The position numbers and the translations under genes are program-made. Of a stretch of 64,000 nucleotides of DNA, positions 10,293-23,028 are shown in pieces. Below the pieces are notes generated by a model. It worked only from the letters and a program-made list of their open reading frames with translations. It was not told the origin of the DNA and made no database searches. The DNA lies in assembly GCA_014218235.1 (NCBI GenBank), contig CM024753.1, positions 174,320,348 to 174,384,347 on the forward strand, in the 5' to 3' direction. Source of the stretch: Colocasia esculenta. Lineage: Eukaryota; Streptophyta; Magnoliopsida; Alismatales; Araceae. Every line of letters begins with the position of its first letter. Position 1 is the stretch's first letter.

Positions 10293-11570
10293 GCTCCATG
10301 CTTCAAAGCTTCTTCTCCTTCTTCTCCTTCTCCTCTCACTCCAACCACTTGAATTCTGTACTTTGGAGAGCTTAGATGCTTGAAGAGAGCATGAAGAGGG
10401 GTGTTTTATAACCCCGTAGATTGCATTAGCCCGGAGGCAAGCACCCAAAGGGAGGAAAGATTGAAAACAAGTAAGAAAATCCAGCCTCGAAGGAAGGTTT
10501 AAATCGCGTCTGACGTAGTGGACACGATTCAAAGCACTGTATCCAACCTCCATCACGATAGGTAAATGCGTCCGGCTAAGTCGACGCTATTCAGGTAGGT
10601 TGAAAGGCGTCCATTATACCTGCCGCGATTTACAAGTAGCATTATCTTCATATTTCGTCATATTATTTGTTGCTTGTCAATGCTGATGGATATTTTAGCA
10701 TAGGATACGGACCCATTCTCGCCGTGCAACTCATGCTCATCTTCGGCGACCCAACTTTCGGTATTGTATATATTGCATCTACTATATGGTATACTCTATT
10801 AGAGCACATCAAGGACCTCGAGGCTCTGATGAATCTTGAATTTGAGTTCCCCTCCACCGCCAAAAATGATGACAATTCTAGAGGATTCTTATGACTTGAG
10901 GATAGGTCGTTGCATTGTAGAAGGACGACGGATTCCATCTAGTCTCTTGACTTCGGCACCGTAGCAACATTATCCTTGGTTATTTTATATTTTTTCTTTT
11001 GTTTTAATCTTTTTCTTTTAGCCCAGCATGCATTATATAGGATTTTGAGTACAATTCCGGAGGATCACTCTCATTTTTAACTGAAGAGAGCCACTTGTTT
11101 CCTCATTTCCAATTAACATGAAATATTCCACTCCGAGTCAAGTACTCAGTTCATTGTGTTGTTGTTTGAAGATCATCTTTTGAGAAACTCATTGCTTTGG
11201 ATTCCCATTTTAGTTCATCTTATTTCCCTAAGATCCACCAGAGGCAGTGGCAGACGCCCCCAAAGGTGAAACCTAACGGATTGTGTCCTTAGGTACTTCC
11301 CTGATGCTGGAAGTTGATCTTTCTCCCTTCCATGCCCACATGCACACTTCTTCTCCTTCTGTCCAGACTTTGATTTTTCTCCTGAGATCTTCTGCAAACC
11401 GCTTCACCTTGAACTGATGAACAGCTTCAGTCATGTGTTGTCAGGGCATGTCTCATCACACCTTGGCGTCTACTTTTGAGTCATTCCACGTCATTCACCC
11501 CATTCCATTGCTTTCATTTCGTGTCACTTCACTCCATTTCCTTGCAAAGCAGACGCCAAGGTGAGGCATC
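10293..11570. other. Noncoding 3' segment of Tat-A with dyads and polypurine tract
   Basis: No gene is supported. Three CG dyads occur at 10497-10640 (AAATCGCGTC...GGACACGATT; AATGCGTCCGG...TCGACGCTATT; GGCGTCC...GCCGCGATTT). The stretch 10700-11560 corresponds in order to 52600-53500 of Tat-B: both hold a GTATACTC/GGTATTCTAC segment, a TTTTCTTTTAGCCCA pyrimidine tract, and a final GCAAAG-CAGACGCCAAGG or GTAGAAGCCAAGG. The end GCCAAGGTGAGGCATC (11555-11570) is the likely, weak polypurine tract. Confidence 0.55.
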
Positions 11571-12318
11571 TGTAGACACGCCATTTTGACATCATATCGA
11601 GCAAATTTCATGTTACACCGCAATGCCTCAAAGTGGCTCTCTTCAATTAACCTCTTGAGTGATTTTCCTTTTTTTTTTCTAGGATTTTTAGGAATTTTTC
11701 TAAGGGGTCTAAAGGGGTTTGTTGAACCTAATTAATTCACGTCCAATACAATGGATGCCTTTTAAGGAGTTTGATCCGCGCCGGGTAAAGTCGACGCGTG
11801 TCACACTTCCTTTTCTGGCGCTTACCATGTTTAGATTCGCGTCCACTATATCCGCCGCGATTAAGAGTTTCCTTTTTCGAATTATGGCAATTTCCAAAAT
11901 CATTTTTGGAAAGATTTAGTTGCTAATTAGAATTGCGGTCGGTATGTCCGACGCATTTCTAACCTTCCTCTAACGAAGATCAATTTCCCCTCAGAACCGC
12001 GACCGCCTTGTTGGATGCGATTCATTGTTTCCATTTTGGATATTTGGCAAAGAATTGGCGCAAATCGAAAGGTTTAGAAATGCGACGCATATGGCGGACG
12101 CGATTCAAAAGAAGGCTATAATCGATGTTTGGCAACGCTTAATCGGAGCAAGTAAATCTTGGAAATCGCGGCGCTCAAGTCGGACGCGATTCATCGGATA
12201 GGTGTCCACTGTACCAGACGCGATTTAAGTAATTTTCCCCTATAAATAGACCCCCAAGGCCATTGTTTTGATCATCACCGACACACTACGGCGAAGCCCT
12301 GTCGGATTGGAAACTCAG
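11571..12318 (+). repeat. Tat-A 3' LTR, truncated
   Basis: Starts TGTAGACACG right after the polypurine-like tract. Between 11765 and 12235 there are about seven CG dyads, for example GATTCGCGTCC...GCCGCGATTA, GAACCGCGACC...GGATGCGATTC and GAAATCGCGGCG...GGACGCGATTC. A TATA box (TATAAATAG, about 12241) follows, so U3 and the start of R are present. Around 12318 the sequence changes abruptly to the LTR of another element; the U5 end and target duplication are missing. Confidence 0.6.
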
Positions 12319-14060
12319 CTGCGCCGGGAAGAAAACACCCTGACAACCTCGGCATCTTGCCCCAGACAAGAGAGCTCTACAAACGACTCAGCGCTGCTGT
12401 CCAAACCTAGAGCACTCCCTCAACAGGCTCCCGAGGATGGGGGTCCCAGGCAACGGAGACAACCTCTAAACGGGACAAGCCCTCAAGTGCAAGCACCGGG
12501 CGAACAGGCGGGGCAAGCACAACAAGAACCACGCCGAACCGCTGGCTTGTAACCACGACAAGCCCAGCAAGCAAGAGGCACGCACGAACCCTCAAGAGGG
12601 CCGTCCGAAAACCAAGGCACACACGAACAAGCTAGAACCTCGGAACACCACCAGTCGGTATGGAAACCCGTCGCTCTGTTAATAATCGATTGATCGCACC
12701 GGGCGAACAGGCGGGGCAAGCACAACAAGAACCACGCCGAACCGCTGGCTTGTAACCATGACAAGCCCAGCAAGCAAGAGGCACGCACGAACCCTCAAGA
12801 GGGCCGTCCGAAAACCAAGGCACGCACGAACAAGCTAGAACCTCGGAACACCACCAGTCTGTATGGAAAACCCGTCGCTCTGCTAATAATCGATTGATCG
12901 TCGGTCATCGATTATTAGGCAGACACGACCCTCCTGGCACCGCTGCCAGGACACGGCCACGAAGGTGTCACCTTCGATAACTGAACGCAGGGAGGTAACC
13001 TACCGTGTTCCCCACCAGAAGGTCCTAAGGGCAAAGCCTGCCCTGGGGCACACGCTGACACGTCAACCGGGGAAACGAAAACACCCGAGACAACACGGGT
13101 ACTGTCACGACCTCCAAGGTCGTTGCGACATCATCGCGACGGGGAAAAGCGCCGTGACAGTAACCCTGTCGCGACGGGGCGAAGTGTCACGACAGAAAAC
13201 CCTATCGCGAAAGGAAAATGCATCGCAACAGGCAAACGTGTTGCGATAAGCTCACGCCCGACCGGGCAGACGCCTCTTCTAGTGTCGCGACACACACCGC
13301 GGTCGTGTCACCAGCAGAGAGGCAGACCCATGGGATGCTCCATCCCAGGGCCGCCTACAAGCCACACACATCACCACACGAGGGAGGGGAGCACCGCCGG
13401 AGGGGCTCCCAATCCCGAGGGGCTCCCAATCCACCCGGATCGAGAAGAGTTCAAGTAATCCCTACCTTAAACGAAGAACAAACCCCAATAGGGCCCTTCA
13501 CGTCGGATTGGCCACCTCCTCCTCGCTCCACGCAAGCTCCACGACGCCGGGACACCACTCACGGCCCTCCTCCTCGCCTGAAACGCTCGAAGGGAAGAGA
13601 GGGAGGCGGAGCACTGCCGGAGGGGGAGAAGAGAGGGGAAACAGGGAAAGAGGGGGAAAGGGTCGCCAGCCAAGGCCTTAAGCCTTCGGCACCCAAGACG
13701 CGACGGGGTGACGCGTTGCGTTAAAGACCTTAACGCAACGGGTCAACGCACCGCGACAAGAACACATCCCCCAGGGACGCCGTGACAATGCGTCAGGTCG
13801 TACTGACACACCCCTGCCCCCTGACAGGCATCAGACGACCGAAAGCATAGAACACTGTGGTGACCCGTTGACCGGTCGTGACAACGAGACACGACGGGAA
13901 ATCCGGGCACGACAAGAACGCAACGCACAAGCTCGTCGCGACAAGGGTGACTCTCGCATCAGACACCCCTGACGCGACACTAACGCGTCGCCCAGCCTGG
14001 ACGCGTTAGTGGCCAATCATCCAAGACACTGGACGGAAAGTCAGGAAGCCGGGTCTTACA
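12319..14060 (-). repeat. 3' LTR of the LARD-like element, truncated
   Basis: From about 12319 it aligns with 57584-59216, including GGGAAGAAAACACC, GACAAGAGAGCTCTAC and the region around the CCACCTCCTCCTCGCTCC box. The first ~1.2 kb of the LTR (plus-strand view) is absent. CG dyads are dense at 13110-13300 and 13685-14010 (for example GTCGCGACGGGG...GTCACGAC). It ends GGGTCTTACA. ORFs here of up to 168 codons appear to be by-products of GC-rich LTR sequence. Confidence 0.8.
12493..12898. repeat. 203-bp tandem duplication inside the LTR
   Basis: The segment starting GCACCGGGCGAACAGGCGGG at 12493 recurs at 12696 with only a few changes. The partner LTR (near 57820-58020) has one copy, so the duplication occurred after insertion or in this copy only. 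The unit ends with AATAATCGATTGATC, itself part of a palindromic ATCGATTGATC/CATCGATTATT region. Confidence 0.9.
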
Positions 14061-14187
14061 TCCTACCCCACTTAAAACAATTTTGTCCTCGAAATTAAGG
14101 CAAGCCCAAAAGATCCCGAGGCACGAAACGAAGCACAGGGGGCAATCGTAAGACCAATGCGAATACGCCACTAACTCTCAACATGAC
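14061..14187 (-). other. Polypurine tract side of the LARD-like element, ending in TSD
   Basis: On the minus strand TTTTAAGTGGGGTAGGA lies directly before TGTAAGACCC, preceded by TTCGAGGACAAAATTG. The same TTTTG-CCTC/GAAATT context precedes the LTRs at 41154 and 63482. Bases 14183-14187 (ATGAC) are the left target duplication of the solo LTR. Confidence 0.7.
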
Positions 14188-15636
14188 TGTAGACTTTATT
14201 TTCCGCTCCCTTTTTAGGGGGGTTGGAAAACACGGGTCCCACAAAGTAGATGTATATATATATATATAAGTGTTAAATGACAAAAATAAAGAAACCGTGA
14301 TCGCCAGGTACGCGAGGGTACCGAATGTAACGGGTGAGAAAAGGGGGTACCTTTCACCCGTAGAAGCGTGGGATGTGTAGGCGTGGGTTCACCCTCCTCC
14401 TTCCACCGGCTGGCCAGCAAAGGAGATTCAGCTCGGGGTACCTGTCACAAGAAGACAACAAAAAGAGACAACAGGATTAACCCGGAATGTGCAGTAAATG
14501 AATCTAGACAAATAAAATAACATAGATGAAAAAGGGGAAGAACACACCTTTTGGGTGGTCTTTAAACCCCTAAATTATGTAGGTGTGATGTGTGTGCATG
14601 CATGCAAATGTGAAAAGTAAAAGGGGCCAACATAGGGGCCGAATGAAGAAAATGGAAAGGACCACGTGGGGTCTGGAGGAAGGAAAAACTGGGGTGCTTC
14701 CCCGAGGTGGCCAGATGACGTAACGGCGTAGCCGGAGAGGGCAACGAGAGGAGGAGGACGTGGAAGGCGTGGCTCCCGTTGGATGTGCGTGATGGCGAGG
14801 AAGACGGCGACGTCGGGCCGGAGATGAGGACGGGGATGAAGAGGAAGCAGACGGCGTCGAAGCGCGAAACGGCAGGGCTCCGCTGCTTGAAATCCCCTCC
14901 CTCTCTCTAAAATCTCTCTCTTTCTCGCTCTAAAACCTCACTCTCTCTCTCTCTCTAAAACCCTCTCTTTCGAAGCAAAAAGGCCAACCTCCCCTGGAAA
15001 AGAAGCGTTGTTGCGCTTTCGAGTTCTAAGTAAAATCACGTCAGGGACAGCCGCCGCATTTAAAGAGCTAAATCACGTCGGCTCTTCTGGCCGCGAATAA
15101 CAAGGTCGGTTTGACAAGGCGCGGGCATGGTTGCACCGCCTCTGAAACACGTCGGGCCAAGCTGCCGCGATTTTAATCGCGGCGGAACAACTGAACGCGA
15201 TTACAACTCGGCGTACCGACCCAAGCATGCGCTGGCTCAGGTGATTTGACATCTCTGAATCACGGCGGGTTAGGCCGTCGCGAATAGGTGACTAGTCATG
15301 ATTACGGACCTGTGCGCGATGACTTTCCGGGCCGCCGTCGGACTCTGAATCGCGGCAGGGATTCCGGATGCGATTTGACAGGCGGTTATGAATCGCGGCG
15401 GGAATGCTGGACGTGAATTAAAAGGTGGTTCGAAGAATCACGGCGGGGATGTTGGACGCGATTATCAAGGCGGTTCAAGATACGCGACTAGACCCCCTGG
15501 GGAAAGCACCAAGGAAAAGCGGGTAACAATCAAGAAATATCGGGAAAATGCTCTTGTGAGGCAAAAGGTGGGTCATTTTGGGCTTTACAGCGCAACTCAA
15601 AAAATTGCCCGCGGTGGGAAAATTCGCGTGTCTACA
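14188..15636 (-). mobile_element. Solo LTR of a Tat-like element (TSD ATGAC)
   Basis: Bounded by ATGAC at 14183-14187 and 15637-15641. Read on the minus strand it starts TGTAGACACGCG and ends AAGTCTACA, giving TGTAGAC...GTCTACA tips. The start resembles the Tat-A LTR (TGTAGACACG), and 15035-15480 carries the same AATCGCG...CGCGATT dyads, one with arms CCGCGATT/AATCGCGG only two bases apart. No internal region is present, so an LTR-LTR recombination left a single 1.45 kb LTR. A (TA)n run lies at 14252-14267. Confidence 0.85.
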
Positions 15637-17860
15637 ATGACTTCCTCGTGGCAACAATCGCACAGCCAGACACACATAGAGCACACGAAGCGCGGGTGCG
15701 AAGAGCCACTAAGTCTCACCACGACCTCCTCGTAGCATCACCCACACCGCCAAACGTGCACGGTGCACACAAAGTCGGAAAACTAACGGCTCACACAACG
15801 AGTTCCAAACACATGGGGAGCACACAACCGAAACCCAATGGCTCACAACACGCTCCAAATGCGGGTGGAGCACCAAGCTGAGAAACCAACAGCTCACTCC
15901 AGCCACACGTGGGGCGTCCAAATGGAACGACAACCCCACAAGTGCCACGCTCACGGAGGATCCGCAACACACGGAACGGCGTCCACTGTCACCACTAGGT
16001 CTCACCCAGACCTTCCTCGCGGTCCAACAGGGATAGCAAACGCACGCGGAGAACCCTCAACACGCAGAAACGGCATCCAGTGTCACCACTAGGTCTCACC
16101 TAGACCTTCCTCGTGATCCGACATGGACACCAAACTTACACGGAGCCACAAAACTGAGGGAACTACACGCTCCACAATGTGGCACACCACGACAGAAACA
16201 CGAAAGACGTCTGAGGTTAAGTAGAAACCGGACACCTCGCAACGTCGACAAACCACGTGGTCGATTACTAGCAAGCCAATAGGCCTCACTGTCACTAGAT
16301 GAACCGACAGGAGACTCCGCCATCGGCTTCCAGACTCACCAACTCCACGCACAACTGGAGAACCAATGAAAGTTGGCAGCACACCCACCACGCGCACACA
16401 GGGCTCAACGCGGGTACCAACATGCCAACCACCAGAAAGATGCACAACCACACGGAAATCGAAACAACCGCAGAGGTCAAGGACAACACGTCGACCTCAG
16501 AGGGACCCAAACTGAAGTAGGGTACCACAACCAAACACACTAGCTCCCAAAGCGAGAAGGAAAACCTAGACACAAGCCACTACCAAAGCCTGGCGTACCA
16601 CCGATAGGGCTACCTAGACAAGGCAAAGCATCCACCCCACAGCGGTAACGGTGCACCCACAAGGCATAGGCCAACACACATGTCCCATAGGCGGAAAGCT
16701 CAACGCCCCCAACACCGAGTGAAGTCTTGAAACGACACACAAATCTCACGAACAGGCACACGGCATAACACATGGTGCTATCACAAGCACCAGGAGCCAC
16801 CCAATGTACAACATAACGCACCAAGGCTCCAGACGGCACAAAACCAAAACACTCAAGCACGAGCACACGGTGCTACCACAAGGAAAACTAAGCAAAGTGC
16901 AACACAGGTGCACTAGCGGCCGAAACAACATGGGCTAACGGGAAGGACTCTCCACAAGAGACCTGCCAAAAGCCGCATGTAAAGAACCGCAAGCCTAAAA
17001 GAGCACAGCAGGCCACGCCAGCCCCAACCCTTGAGGCATAAAAATACGAAGCATCGAAAAACGCTCAAGGTGCAGCACACACAACAGCACCAATGGCCCG
17101 AGACAACACAGGGCCCACCGAAGGGGACTCTCCACCAGAGACCCACAACAGAAGCATACAGAAAGCTGACAACGTCGAGAGCACAACAACCACGTCGGCT
17201 CCAAAAAGTACACAGAACACAGAGCACCGACTCTGCCGCACAGAGAGCAAAACCCGCAGCAACTACCTGGTGCGCAAGAGCAAGAAGCACCACCTCTATC
17301 ACAACCGATAGAGAGGCCAAACACCAAAATGATGTCATGAAAAACCTCCATGGCACAAGCCGAGGCACAATCGAGCACACACCGAAACAACACTTGCACG
17401 AGCAAGCCAAGCAAGAAAACCGGTGCACAGCAGAGCAACGCTCATGCATGCAACCCAACAAGAAAACGGTACTACCTCACACCAAACCAATAGGGACCCA
17501 ATGCCCCAAATTGTTTAGGCAGGTAGCAAGAAACAATCACAATGGCAAATGGCATGAACAGGTCCACTGACCCACAGTGCCATAAGGAAACGTCGGCACG
17601 AGGGGAGCAAACCCAAAAACAACTCAAGGGAAGATGACCCCACCAAAAGGTCGTAACGATGCGCACCTTGGCAACACAACACCACAGTGGAGCATCGCCA
17701 CCCCGAGCAAACAACGGAAAGCAGAGGAAGGAGACACACAACGAGTCTCTTCCACACGCAGGAGGAAAATCCACAACACAAGACTGACATTTCCACAAGA
17801 AGAACAACCAGCCAAACGCCGACTGCACTCACCAGACCACCATTTGCGAGAGCACGTAGG
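15637..17860 (-). other. Internal noncoding DNA of the LARD-like element, left block
   Basis: No gene is supported. The plus strand is CA-rich with degenerate repeats: the phrase TCACCACTAGGTCTCACC(C/T)A recurs at about 15988 and 16083 and related ...GACCTCCTCGT... forms occur at 15642 and 15717. Reading frames up to 182 codons on the minus strand are Cys/Leu/Val-rich and show no domain. Bases 17856-17860 (GTAGG) are the left target duplication of Tat-B. Confidence 0.6.
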
Positions 17861-19272
17861 TGTAGACACCCGATTCTGGCCTAGAAGTCGAACTACATTT
17901 CTTGTTATCTTAGTAAGCCCCAAGTTGGTCATTCACCTTGAGCCCACCTTTAGCCTTGCTTTGAGCCCATTAACAACCCAATTTTTATAATATCCCGTCC
18001 ATTATCTTTTAAAAGAGTCCTTGAGCCTTAAATGCCCATTATTCTCCTATTTGATTAGCCAATAATTCAAGAATAATCGAATTTCTTTGACGCGACGGGT
18101 CGTGGCGCCGCGTTAATCCTTGTCGCGCCCCCTATGGCCATCGCGACAGTGCATGCATATCCATGCACGTGTCCTTGTTGTCGCGCCCCTTTGGTCATCG
18201 CGTTCATCCTTGTCGCGCCCCTACGACCCGTCGCGACAACAGCTGCATGCGCTGGCCTCCGCAACCACCTCCTATTTATCCTCTTATGGCCTTTGCATTT
18301 ATCCCCAAGCAACCCCCCAACCTCCTGAGCGCATCTTGGGATTGTAGGACTCTTTGGGCATCCCTTGGACTCTCACCCACGAGATTTAATGGCAATTATC
18401 TTTATTTGGGTAATTATAATCTAAAAATGGGATTATTCTCTCTCATTTCTCTATAAAAGCAAGGCCCTTCCTTCAGAGCGACGGGAGCCCCATTTTTTTA
18501 CCTCGAAGGGCTGACGAAATTTTCTATGACCAATACTTAGCTCGTAGCTCTTCCATTTCGCTCATTTTCCTCCTATTCCCTTCACCAAGCCATGCCCATT
18601 TCTTCATCTACGGAGCTTGGAGCTTGAGGAGGGCAGCCCCCACTTCTTCTAAGGCTCCAGCACGCCAAGGACGCATATAAACGCAGGGAGTCGCCCCATA
18701 TGGGGCTCTTTCTTACCTCTTCCCTCATTTCCTTTCCCATGCATGTTATTTTATTTCTCGATAGGCTGCATTTCTTTCCACCCACATTTTTCCATCACCC
18801 AAGGGTTAAAAACCACCCCCCAGGTTAGTTCCCACCATGCTCTTTTCTTCCACTTCATTTGTGAATAGTTTCTACACTTAATTTGTTCTAACAGGGTTTG
18901 TTTGTTTGTTTCTCTTGTTTTTGACAGGTATTTAGGCAACATTCTACGAGCAGCTCTTGTTCTCTGGCCAGTCGGAGAGCAGGAAGAAGGTCCTCTCACA
19001 TTTATCCCGCACTGCAGAGGACGCGACGGACGAGGGCGATGCGACATAGAGACGCACCCTACATGGGCGTCGCGACATTAAGCCCATCGCGACGGGGTCC
19101 CCCGTCGCGATCTCAGTAAGTCCTTCTGTCCTCTTTCCTTTTTTCTAGCTTAGTTAGCCCATCTTATTCTCATTATTATGCAACTATCTAGGTGGCGATC
19201 ACATCCATTTTTCATGCCTCCATAGCTAATACATGTTTGTATGTCTTGGGGTGCACATTCCCCGTGATTACA
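17861..19272 (+). repeat. Tat-B 5' LTR
   Basis: Aligns throughout with 53510-54923. CG dyads lie at 18085-18245 (GACGCGACGGGTCGTGGCGC, GTCGCGCCCC, CCGTCGCGAC) and 19020-19115. The likely transcription start region follows TATAAAAG at about 18452. Confidence 0.9.
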
Positions 19273-20423
19273 CCTTTTGGCGATCACGGTGTGACCTTCA
19301 GTGCTAGCCTCGTGAGTTTAGCCTGTTTGCCTGCCATGTTTTGTTGTTTAAATACTTTTCTAGAACCCTGTTAGGTATGTTTTTTTTGTGTTGTTTTGAT
19401 GTTCCTGTCTTCTGTTGGGAACGTGACGTATCACGTTGCCGCGATCTGGTCGCATCGGCGGTGACCGACGCGAAAAGAGGTACAACCTTCTCCTCTTCTA
19501 TCCACCCTATTTCTTTTCTGAAGATCCATCCATGTCTCTTCCATGCTGTTCTGCCATGTATGTTCACATTTCTGATTGTTAGAATCCTGCTAGGGTTCAG
19601 ATTTTCCTTTTCTTTTACTGTTTGTTTTTTCGGATCCTGTCGCGGCGGGTTACAGAGCCGCGATCATGTTGTGCCATGCTTAGAGGACGCGTCTTCAGGT
19701 ACGTATTGCTTGTTGGTTCTTTTGATCCATGTGCCAGTTTCTGTGTGATCCATGAGCCTTGCTATGTTATTTTAGTTACTCCATGCTTGTATTGTACTTT
19801 AGGATAGTCTGTGTGTTCTGTGTTTGCTTGTGACTAAGAATTTCGGCATTCTGCTGATATCATGTTTTGCTATTAGTTGCATATTCCATACATTTTTGGG
19901 TGCTTAGGCCCGTGCATACACTACTGATCCATACTGTTTAGGTTGTCCTCCTTGGTTGATGGGTCCTCTCACCTGCGAGCACTCATGGGGTTTGACTAGG
20001 GCCGCCTTCTGAGGGCCTCCTAAGTCCCTCGTGACGTACGCACGTTGTGGTTCATTGGCTGGTTGTACCCGTTGAACCCTTAGTTTGAGCCATCCCCACA
20101 TGTGAGCCATGTGTCTCCCCTAGTTACACCGAGGACTTGAGTTCATACCTATTAGGGTTCCTCTGACCGAGTGATATTCCATTATCAATCCTTTTAAAGA
20201 TTAGTGCAACTCTAAAATTTGTGCGCTAATCATGATCACTTGAGTGCTTATTCGGTGCATCCCTTCTTATCTCACAGTCCCTTCTTGTTTGTGATAGAGT
20301 TTAGGATTTGTTTGGTTAGTGTCATCTCCCCTAATTGCTTAGGGGCAGTGCATGCGTCATTGTTTAGGTAGATCGAGTCAGTCCCCTCCATCTATTGTAC
20401 TATATCATAATCCCCTATTTGAC
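19273..20423 (+). other. Tat-B primer site and untranslated leader
   Basis: Five bases after the LTR, TGGCGATCACGGTG (19278-19291) has the TGGCGA start usual for Tat-type primer sites; the tRNA was not identified. The remaining leader of 1.1 kb shows no supported gene. Confidence 0.6.
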
Positions 20424-22951
20424 ATGGACCATTTCCGCGTCCTTGCCGATGATTCTCTGCCCATTGGGCTTCTAGAGGATGTAGCCTAACCCTCCGCGGC
20501 TGTCCTCTCCGGGCACATCGAGCCCTCTCTTGCTACCAATGGTCAATCCCGCCCTCCTTCTCCTCCTAGGGCGGATGACCCACACTCCCAATTCAGTCAG
20601 CTCCTCCCCCATCTAAGTCCGGACCAAGTCCGTGAATTTCTGGTCGTTGCCAAAGGCAAGCGACCCCTATCTCCTCCCACTCATAGTTCTGCCCAACAGG
20701 CAACTTCCTCCGCGCCTGTTATTTCAGCGCCACATGTACCCTCCGTGGTGGCAGAACCTACACCCCTCCGTCCGCTGGCTATTCACTTTTCTGAGCTCAG
20801 CTATTTCCTGATGCAGGATGTTCGGCCCAGATTCCCTCCAGTCTCCTCATTCTATAGGGATGAACCTATTCCTCTTCCCCGCGAGAGGTCCTACTCCTTG
20901 GAGCAACCCCACTCCCTCGTCCCTACTCACCATGCCACGTCTCCCTCCGACTTCCTTGTGGAGTGGACGACCATGAAGAGGGAGCTCTATGATCTAAGGA
21001 GACAATTGGACCCGCGGAAGGCCTCGGACATCCGTCTCCCTTCTTTCCAGCACCTCTGGGTCTCACCTCAATCAGAACTGCCTATGTTCCGGCGTTATTC
21101 TGGGGTAGGAAACCCTTATGTACATTTGAAAGATTTTGTGTATGAGGCTGCACTGCACAAGTACGACCACCATCTCATGGCGTACTTGTTTCGAAAGTCA
21201 TTGGATGGAGCGGCCCTCGAGTGGTTCTACTCTTTGCCCCCCGAGGAGGCTGAAGATTTTTGCATTGTTCAAGAAAGGTTCTTACAGTAGTTTCAGGATT
21301 GGGTTGGACCCGAATATTCTTTTGTTGATCTAGTGGCCGAGAAATGAAGCCTGATGACCCACCTACCGCGCCATCCGAGCTATGAACGATATCACCTCCA
21401 TGCACCAGTTGTACATCCGAGCCCGTTTCATCCATACCCAGCTCAAGGATTCACCCATCCACTCTATGTTTGAGGCCCTAAATCCACTATCCCAAGAAGC
21501 CCAGGGACCTGTTACTGAGGAATCCAAACCAATGAGCAGGTAAGTGCAGTGAACAACCCTCAAGGCCGGTAGGTAGGGCACCCCTTAATCAGCAACCCCA
21601 GCAACCATGGAACAATAGGCAGCCACCTCCTCAGGGCCAAAATTCTCAGTAAGATCAACGTCAATACAACGAGGTTCCTCCACCCCAAAATGGCTATGCT
21701 CCTCGAAAGCCCACTGGGCCCAAGAGGGCGCAATATCCTCCTCTTCCTGAAAGTTTAGCTGATATCTTTGCGGCCCTCATGTCCTTAAATGCTCTAAGGA
21801 TCCCTCCCGAGAAACCAAATTGGAACATGGCAGCGGACCAAACAAAATATTATGTGTACCATCGCCATCTGGGCCACAATGTGTCAGATTGCTTCCAATT
21901 TTGGGACATTATATATGATCTCCATGAGCAGAATCAAATTGATTGGGCCAAGATAAAAAGGTTGATCCAGACACTGAGGGACCAACAGGGTCAAAGACAG
22001 CAGCAGTAACAACAAAGGCGACAGCAGCCACAGCAACAACAACAGCAATTCCAGCAACAACATCAATCGTTTCAGCAACAGTAATTCCAGCAGTATTAGC
22101 AACAACAGCAACCGCAACAACCACAGCAGCCAGCCAATGATCTCGGCATAATTCGTAACCCTATGCCGCAGCATCAGCCCGCTCTGAATCCTCAGCTCGC
22201 TCCACCACCTCCTCCACCCGCTCAAGTTAACCCCGTTGTCCACCATCCACCACCAACAGCCGCGTGGGCCTACAACGACGAGCACGAAGTGGGCCAGCTT
22301 TTGGTTATTTCCCACGCCACACCTACTTCCACCACAACTACTACCAGCACATCCATACCTACCACACCCACTGTTTCCACCCTTACCTCACCACTCTACA
22401 ACAACCCTATCATACTGCCCGTTATCCCGTCACCTCTCAACATCCCATTCTCCCCTGCGCTAGCACCCTTATTAGCCACCCCCTCCATCATTGACACCAC
22501 TTCACCTCCCCTTCACCACAACCTCTCCCTACGAAGTGGGCGGATGTTCCACCTATCTATGCCGGGTCAGCCAACCCAACCTTCCAACAACCAGCAACAG
22601 CAACAAGACATTGAGGAGATAGATCCGGTCTCGAGGACCCAATATGACATACTGAAGCATTTGGATCAAACTCCAGCCAAGATATCCATCCTTGAGCTAA
22701 TTAAAAGGTCGCAGACACATCAAGATGCCTTAAGGGCGTTTCTGCAAAGGGTCATGGTAAATGAAGATATGAACCCTGATAATCTGCCATCTGTTCTTTC
22801 CATTGTCAACAAAGGGCCAACAATTACTTTTTCAGACAGTGAGTTAGCTTCCCCAGAGGCCATCCTTGAGCTAATTAAAAGGTCGCAGACACATCAAGAT
22901 GCCTTAAGGGCGTTTCTGCAAAGGGTCATGGTAAATGGATATGAACCCTGA
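20424..22951 (+). pseudogene. gag: Tat-B gag
   Basis: The start is ATG at 20424 (MDHFRVLADDSLPIGLLEDV). A TAA at 20487 interrupts it, and the frame then continues to TAG at 21288. The gag core shows FRRYSGVGNPYVHLKDFVYE and SLDGAALEWFYSLPPEEA, as in Ty3 capsid proteins. After a damaged stretch the frame 21779-22009 holds YYVYHRHLGHNVSDCFQFWD, the Tat-type zinc finger in which the first Cys is Tyr here (C.YH....GH....C expected). A Gln-rich segment with three stops (22010-22140) and a Pro/Thr-rich tail follow. Capsid and RNA-binding function is therefore lost. Most stops are one C-to-T change from CAG, CAA or CGA. Confidence 0.8.
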
Positions 22952-23028
22952 TAATCTGCCATCTGTTCTTTCCATGTCAACAAAGGGCCAACAATTACTT
23001 TTTTTACAGTGAGTTAGCTTCCCCAGAG
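22687..23028 (+). repeat. 174-bp tandem duplication in the gag tail
   Basis: CATCCTTGAGCTAATTAAAA starts at 22687 and again at 22861, and the two copies stay nearly identical up to GCTTCCCCAGAG. The second copy has small deletions that break the frame. Confidence 0.9.

Larger units (their letters stand above)
4220..12318 (+). mobile_element. Tat-A: 3' part of a Tat-like Ty3 element with antisense cargo genes
   Basis: No pol is present, but the order of parts matches the 3' half of Tat-B: A-rich spacer, antisense PMD gene, antisense DUF7745-like gene, noncoding 3' segment, polypurine tract, then an LTR start TGTAGACACG. The spacer at 4860-4990 and its Tat-B counterpart at 38640-38760 share phrases such as CCCCTTGACAAT and GGGGCT(A/G)AGCCA. 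The left end was lost where the copia element sits, and the right end is cut within the LTR near 12318. Tat clade is inferred from the match with Tat-B, whose pol shows it directly. Confidence 0.6.

Noticed and set aside
13218..13724. 168-codon plus-strand ORF
   Set aside because: Within an LTR; the homologous stretch at 58400-58860 has indels that change the frame. GC-rich DNA with few stops explains it.
16913..17461. 182-codon minus-strand and 179-codon plus-strand overlapping ORFs
   Set aside because: Both are in CA-rich noncoding DNA; the Cys/Val/Leu-rich reading is what such composition gives by chance. No conserved motif.
22010..22140. Separate poly-Gln gene or CAG repeat locus
   Set aside because: It is a Gln-rich linker within Tat-B gag, in the same frame as the zinc-finger part, with three stop codons.
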